A stretch of DNA of 64,000 nucleotides, taken from positions 40,870-104,869 of the forward strand of contig DATCMU010000035.1 of the NCBI GenBank assembly GCA_036563245.1. Direction: 5' to 3'. The position numbers and the translations under genes are program-made. Origin of the DNA: DATCMU01 sp036563245 (GTDB lineage Bacteria > Pseudomonadota > Alphaproteobacteria > Rhizobiales > Devosiaceae). The notes beneath the pieces were generated by a model. That model searched no databases. It saw nothing but the letters and a program-made list of their open reading frames with translations, and was not told the DNA's origin. Positions 60,403 to 64,000 of the stretch are shown one piece after another (the first letter of the stretch is position 1; every line of letters begins with the position of its first letter).

Positions 60403-61974
60403 ATGCGCGCCATGACAACGACCGCGCATCCCCAGTCGATCCTCATCGTCGATTTCGGCTCCCAGGTGACCCAGCTCATCGCGCGCCGCGTGCGCGAGGC
60501 CGGCGTCTATTGCGAAATCCATCCCTTCTCCCATGCGGCGGCAGCGCTCAGGGCGCTCAAGCCGAAGGGGATCATCCTCTCCGGCGGCCCGGCGAGCGTT
60601 CTGGACGACAACGCACCGACCGTTGCGCCAGAACTGCTGGAGGCGGGCGTGCCCATCCTCGGCATCTGCTATGGACAGCAGGCATTGTGCATGGCGCTGG
60701 GCGGCCATGTGGAGGCCGGCCACCATCGCGAATTCGGCCGGGCCGACGTCACCGTGCAGAAACCCTCGGAACTCTATGATGGGGTCTGGGATGTCGGGGG
60801 CGCCTATCAGGTCTGGATGAGCCACGGCGACCGGGTGACACGCATTCCCGAAGGGTTCGAGGTGGTCGGCACATCGTCGGGCGCCCCGTTTGCCATGATC
60901 GCAAACGAGAAGCGCCGGATATGGGCCGTGCAGTTCCACCCCGAGGTGGTGCATACCCCGGACGGCGCCCGGCTCTATGCCAATTTCGTCCACAGGATCT
61001 GCGGCTGCGACGGTTCATGGACCATGGCGGCCTATCGCGAGCAGGCAATCGCCGCGATCCGCAGCCAGGTCGGCGACGGCAAGGTGATCTGCGGGCTCTC
61101 CGGCGGCGTGGATTCCTCGGTTGCCGCGGTGCTGATCCATGAGGCAATCGGCGACCAGCTCACCTGCATCCTCGTCGACCACGGACTCATGCGGATGAAC
61201 GAGGCGGAAGAAGTCGTCTCCATGTTCCGCGATCACTACAATATTCCGCTCGTGCATGTGGATGCAGCCGAAACCTTCCTTTCCGCGCTCGCGGGCGAGA
61301 GCGATCCCGAAACAAAGCGCAAGACCATCGGACGGCTGTTCATCGAGACGTTCGAGGACGAAGCCCGAAAGATCGGCGGCGCGCAGTTCCTGGCGCAAGG
61401 GACGCTCTATCCGGACGTGATCGAGAGCGTCAGCTTCACCGGCGGCCCGAGCGTGACCATCAAGTCCCACCACAATGTGGGCGGGCTGCCCGAGCGCATG
61501 AACATGCAACTGGTCGAACCCTTGCGCGAACTGTTCAAGGACGAGGTGAGGGCGCTCGGCCGCGAACTGGGTCTGCCCGAGAAGTTTGTCGGCCGCCATC
61601 CGTTCCCTGGTCCGGGCCTTGCGATCAGGTTGCCCGGCGGCGTCACGCCCGAAAAGCTCGATATCCTGCGCAAGGCCGACGCCATCTATCTCGACGAAAT
61701 CCGCAAGGCGGGTCTGTACGACCAGATCTGGCAGGCATTCGCCGTGCTGTTGCCGGTGCAGACCGTGGGGGTGATGGGCGACGGGCGCACCTACGAGTTC
61801 GTGTGCGCGCTGCGCGCCGTAACCTCGGTCGATGGCATGACGGCCGACTTCTATCCCTTCGACATGGCGTTCCTTGGCCGCGCCGCCACACGCATCATCA
61901 ATGAAGTGCGCGGCGTCAATCGCGTGGTCTACGACGTGACCTCAAAGCCCCCCGGCACGATCGAGTGGGAGTAA
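60403..61974 (+). CDS. guaA: GMP synthase (glutamine-hydrolysing)
   Basis: 523 residues. N-terminal class I amidotransferase with nucleophile Cys in GICYGQQALCMALGG and the His-Glu pair in QFHPEVVHTPDG. The central ATP pyrophosphatase has the P-loop GLSGGVDSSVAAVLIH; the C-terminal dimerisation domain ends KPPGTIEWE. It aminates XMP made by GuaB. ATG at 60403 or 60412; no clear ribosome site. Confidence 0.97.
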   Translation: MRAMTTTAHPQSILIVDFGSQVTQLIARRVREAGVYCEIHPFSHAAAALRALKPKGIILSGGPASVLDDNAPTVAPELLEAGVPILGICYGQQALCMALGGHVEAGHHREFGRADVTVQKPSELYDGVWDVGGAYQVWMSHGDRVTRIPEGFEVVGTSSGAPFAMIANEKRRIWAVQFHPEVVHTPDGARLYANFVHRICGCDGSWTMAAYREQAIAAIRSQVGDGKVICGLSGGVDSSVAAVLIHEAIGDQLTCILVDHGLMRMNEAEEVVSMFRDHYNIPLVHVDAAETFLSALAGESDPETKRKTIGRLFIETFEDEARKIGGAQFLAQGTLYPDVIESVSFTGGPSVTIKSHHNVGGLPERMNMQLVEPLRELFKDEVRALGRELGLPEKFVGRHPFPGPGLAIRLPGGVTPEKLDILRKADAIYLDEIRKAGLYDQIWQAFAVLLPVQTVGVMGDGRTYEFVCALRAVTSVDGMTADFYPFDMAFLGRAATRIINEVRGVNRVVYDVTSKPPGTIEWE

Positions 61975-62065
61975 ATCGACGGTCGCCGGAGGCAATCCAA
62001 AGCTCCGGTGGAGCTTTGGACGTCGATTTACGCCGGGGCGCTGCCGCAGGCAGCGGGGTCCCCGG
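61973..62065 (+). terminator. Compound hairpins at the guaA 3' end
   Basis: AAATCGACG (61973-61981, overlapping the stop codon) pairs exactly with CGTCGATTT (62021-62029). Inside is a perfect 10-base hairpin CCAAAGCTCC-GGT-GGAGCTTTGG (61997-62019). A third stem CGCTGCC-GCA-GGCAGCG, flanked by CCGGGG/CCCCGG, lies at 62033-62065. It separates the convergent guaA and deacetylase genes and probably ends both transcripts. Confidence 0.6.
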
Positions 62066-62122
62066 CCAGTAAGTAGCCGGCAAGCTGCGAACGCCCGAAG
62101 CCAGCGAAGGTTGACTGAAGCC

Positions 62123-62866
62123 CTACAGCAACTGCACCGGCCCCAGGGCGTCCGGCTCGCCCACGTCCTGCAGACGAACGAAGTTGAAGCCCTTCGCTTG
62201 CAGGGCAAGAATGCCTTGGGCAACGCCGGCACCCGACGCCCTGTGGGGCTGGTTGATATGGGCGATGATGACGTCGCCGTCGCGCGCCGCTGCGATGCGC
62301 GCGGCCACCTTGTCCGCGGGCAGGGACGCCCCGAAATCGGCATTGAGCGAAAAGCCGGCGACCCGATAGCCCATGCCTGTGATCAGCCTGAGGGCCTCAG
62401 GGCTGTAGAGCGCGGTGGCATCACGATACCAAAGAGGCGGTGTGATCCCTGCATGCGTCATGGCGAGTGCGCCCCCCGAGACCTCGGCGCGAATGGCCGT
62501 AAGCGTTCCTGCCGGCCGGATGCCATAGACCCGCTGGGCGCCCAGAACCGCGGGAACGTGCATGGCGCCGTGGTTCTCAAGTTCGAACAGGTCGGGATGC
62601 GCGAGAAGGGTCTCCAGCGCCGCGGAATTGGTCGATAGCCAGCGCCCTGTGACGAACAACGTGGCTGCGATACGCCGCCCCACCAGCACATCGAGTATGC
62701 GCTGATCGACGCCACCCATGCAGGCATCGAGCGTCAGCGCAACCCTTGGCGCCGTCTTGCCGCCTGGCACGATATGCAGGCCCGGCTCGATCAGTCCATG
62801 GTTGGCGGCGGACGCGGGCAGGCAAACCGAGCCGGCGAGCAGGGCGAGCAGCGTTCGACGGCGCAT
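62123..62866 (-). CDS. Secreted polysaccharide deacetylase-like protein
   Basis: 247 residues with a signal peptide (MRRRTLLALLAGSVCLPASA, cleavage after ASA-A). The NodB-type domain starts VALTLDACMGGVDQRILDVL; the usual TFDDG is TLDAC, so the first catalytic Asp is kept and the second position is Cys. The metal-binding His block is LENHGAMHVP. Later parts are WYRDATALYSPEALRLI and GDVIIAHINQPHRASG. It probably removes acetyl groups from a cell-surface polysaccharide in the periplasm. Confidence 0.85.
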   Translation of the reverse strand: MRRRTLLALLAGSVCLPASAANHGLIEPGLHIVPGGKTAPRVALTLDACMGGVDQRILDVLVGRRIAATLFVTGRWLSTNSAALETLLAHPDLFELENHGAMHVPAVLGAQRVYGIRPAGTLTAIRAEVSGGALAMTHAGITPPLWYRDATALYSPEALRLITGMGYRVAGFSLNADFGASLPADKVAARIAAARDGDVIIAHINQPHRASGAGVAQGILALQAKGFNFVRLQDVGEPDALGPVQLL

Positions 62867-62962
62867 CGGTGAGTTTCCATGATGTGGATTCGCACGGAGA
62901 CCGTCGGCTCGAATAAGAGCGGATTGATGGCAGGCGCATCGAGGCCGGCCGCGGCGCCCGCC

Positions 62963-64000
62963 TCACTCGGCGGCGCGAACCCCGCTGGTCGCCGGACGCC
63001 CGCGGAACAGGCGCGAAAATCCGGTATGCAGGGTGTCCAGGACCAGCAGCGCGAAGCGCTCGAACGGCTTGCGGAACCGCCATTCCACCGCCTGGGCAAA
63101 CACATAGGCGATAACCAGGGTCCCTGCCGCGGCCAGAACAACCGCTGCCGCGTTGGGCAGATAGCGGTTCAGGGTGAACAGGAAGCTGATCCCCAGATTT
63201 TCGTGCAGGAGATACCACGAGTAGCTGAGGAACCCGATGCCAGCCAGTGCCTGCGACACATAGGGGATGTGCGGAAGCGGTCTGGCGGATGCGAACCGGA
63301 GAAACAGCGCCATCAGGAAAAGGAATGCCGCAACGATCGCGAGCGAGCGGGCCAGCGCGGCGGTCTCGCCATCGGCGGCCGTCAGGAAAACCACCAGCCC
63401 GGCTTCAGCCAGCGCGGCCACGATCAGCCAGGGCGACAGGGCTTCGCCCTTGATCTGCATGCGTCCCAGAATGCCCAGGGCGAAGAACGGCAGGTAGGGC
63501 GCGACGGTGGCCGAAGCGATGATCTTGGGAATGATGAAACTGCCGCTTCGCGCGATATCGAAGGCCTGGGCAAGCATCCAGACCGGCGCGGCGGCGAGTG
63601 CGACAATGGTAAAGGTTTTCGCCAGCCGACGGTGATCCGGGATGAGGAACGCCAGCGCCCCGATCAGCAGGTAGAACTTCACTTCCGCCGCAACTGACCA
63701 GAACGAGCCGTTCACCCAGCCCTTCCATTCGCCAAAAAAGAACAGGTTGAACACCAGGCCGACCACGTTGGGCACCTTCACCCGATAACCTGCGTCTGCG
63801 ACAGTGGGAATGTAGGCGACAAGGCCGTAAAGGAACAGCAGAACCGCCGCAGCCAGGAAGGCGGGGTAGATGCGGCTGAAACGGCGGGCAAGGAACACCC
63901 GGACTGTGGCCGATCTTTCCAGGGTCAGAAAGATGCAATAGCCCGAAATCGCGAAGAAGAAATAGACCCCGATCCAGCCGAAGAATACCGCCGGCGCCGG
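62963..64000 (-). CDS. Acyltransferase family 3 (OafA/YrhL type), 5' end outside the window
   Basis: 345 residues are visible, open to the window edge. The segment VYFFFAISGYCIFLTLERS then FLARRFSRIYPAFLAA is the acyltransferase-3 core, followed by about eight more helices. It O-acetylates surface or capsular sugars from the inner membrane. The N-terminal part, with the catalytic His-Arg region, lies beyond 64000. Neighbouring a deacetylase supports a role in cell-surface polysaccharide modification. Confidence 0.88.
   Translation of the reverse strand, partial: PAPAVFFGWIGVYFFFAISGYCIFLTLERSATVRVFLARRFSRIYPAFLAAAVLLFLYGLVAYIPTVADAGYRVKVPNVVGLVFNLFFFGEWKGWVNGSFWSVAAEVKFYLLIGALAFLIPDHRRLAKTFTIVALAAAPVWMLAQAFDIARSGSFIIPKIIASATVAPYLPFFALGILGRMQIKGEALSPWLIVAALAEAGLVVFLTAADGETAALARSLAIVAAFLFLMALFLRFASARPLPHIPYVSQALAGIGFLSYSWYLLHENLGISFLFTLNRYLPNAAAVVLAAAGTLVIAYVFAQAVEWRFRKPFERFALLVLDTLHTGFSRLFRGRPATSGVRAAE

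Noticed and set aside
1..64000. CRISPR array, rRNA operon or plasmid replication origin
   Set aside because: No regularly spaced repeats, no 16S/23S/5S sequence and no rep or par genes were found.

Overview
This is high-GC chromosomal DNA that looks like an alphaproteobacterium, most likely of the order Hyphomicrobiales (Rhizobiales). The evidence is the guaB - membrane protein - rsmB - guaA housekeeping order at 54.0-62.0 kb, the many Pot-type and Liv-type ABC importers next to catabolic genes, and an intergenic element at 48.95 kb of the 'AGGAAAAGTGG...CGGTTTTCC' type that I associate with that order. No species can be named from sequence alone.

Layout. 0-4.6 kb: the end of a semialdehyde dehydrogenase and a mutarotase, then an XRE-cupin regulator with the threonine degradation pair kbl-tdh; this Tdh has lost all four structural-zinc cysteines. 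4.6-9.3 kb: a low-oxygen or nitrosative-stress type cluster (7Fe ferredoxin, DUF488, two DUF2249 proteins, a polytopic NnrS/oxidase-like membrane protein, a DUF59/PaaD-like protein and small unknown proteins) with four NsrR-like (Rrf2-type) palindromes upstream of its transcription units. 9.4-18.8 kb: a MocR regulator divergent from a methylmalonate/malonate-semialdehyde dehydrogenase, a polyamine-type ABC importer, a cysteine hydrolase and an omega-aminotransferase, probably for uptake and breakdown of a beta-alanine-yielding amine. 18.8-30.4 kb: GMC dehydrogenase, LysR regulator, a second MmsA, an MmsB-like dehydrogenase, a complete LivKGFHM importer (LivF carries a Lys-to-Arg Walker A change) and an iron-dependent alcohol dehydrogenase. 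30.5-33.2 kb: a small, less GC-rich accessory patch (SDR, frameshifted DoxX-like gene, TetR, transposase remnant, orphan small ORF).

33.3-43.3 kb: an oxidative sugar or sugar-acid operon on the minus strand (GntR, IlvD/Edd dehydratase, SDR, AraD1-like FAH hydrolase, Pot-type importer, RraA-like aldolase) with a divergent mutarotase. It lacks a terminal semialdehyde dehydrogenase, a role the partial gene at the window start might fill.

43.3-49.2 kb: an AT-richer island ending beside the 3' end of tRNA-Gln(CTG). It holds putative immunity/effector pairs (membrane or secreted protein followed by a lysozyme-Hint, glycine-rich or truncated effector). The pairs are separated by chimeric repeats made of the N-terminus of a REP-associated transposase (RAYT) fused to the C-terminus of a GNAT gene. 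The parent GNAT gene sits at the island edge with an in-frame TAG. This is the most unusual part of the window.

49.2-64 kb: core genes (ppx/gppA, rlmE, MFS exporter, guaB, rsmB, tspO, guaA, polysaccharide deacetylase, partial acyltransferase) plus three tandem Popeye-like proteins (three membrane helices and a cyclic-nucleotide-binding-like domain) inserted between tspO and guaA. No rRNA, CRISPR array or intact insertion sequence was seen.
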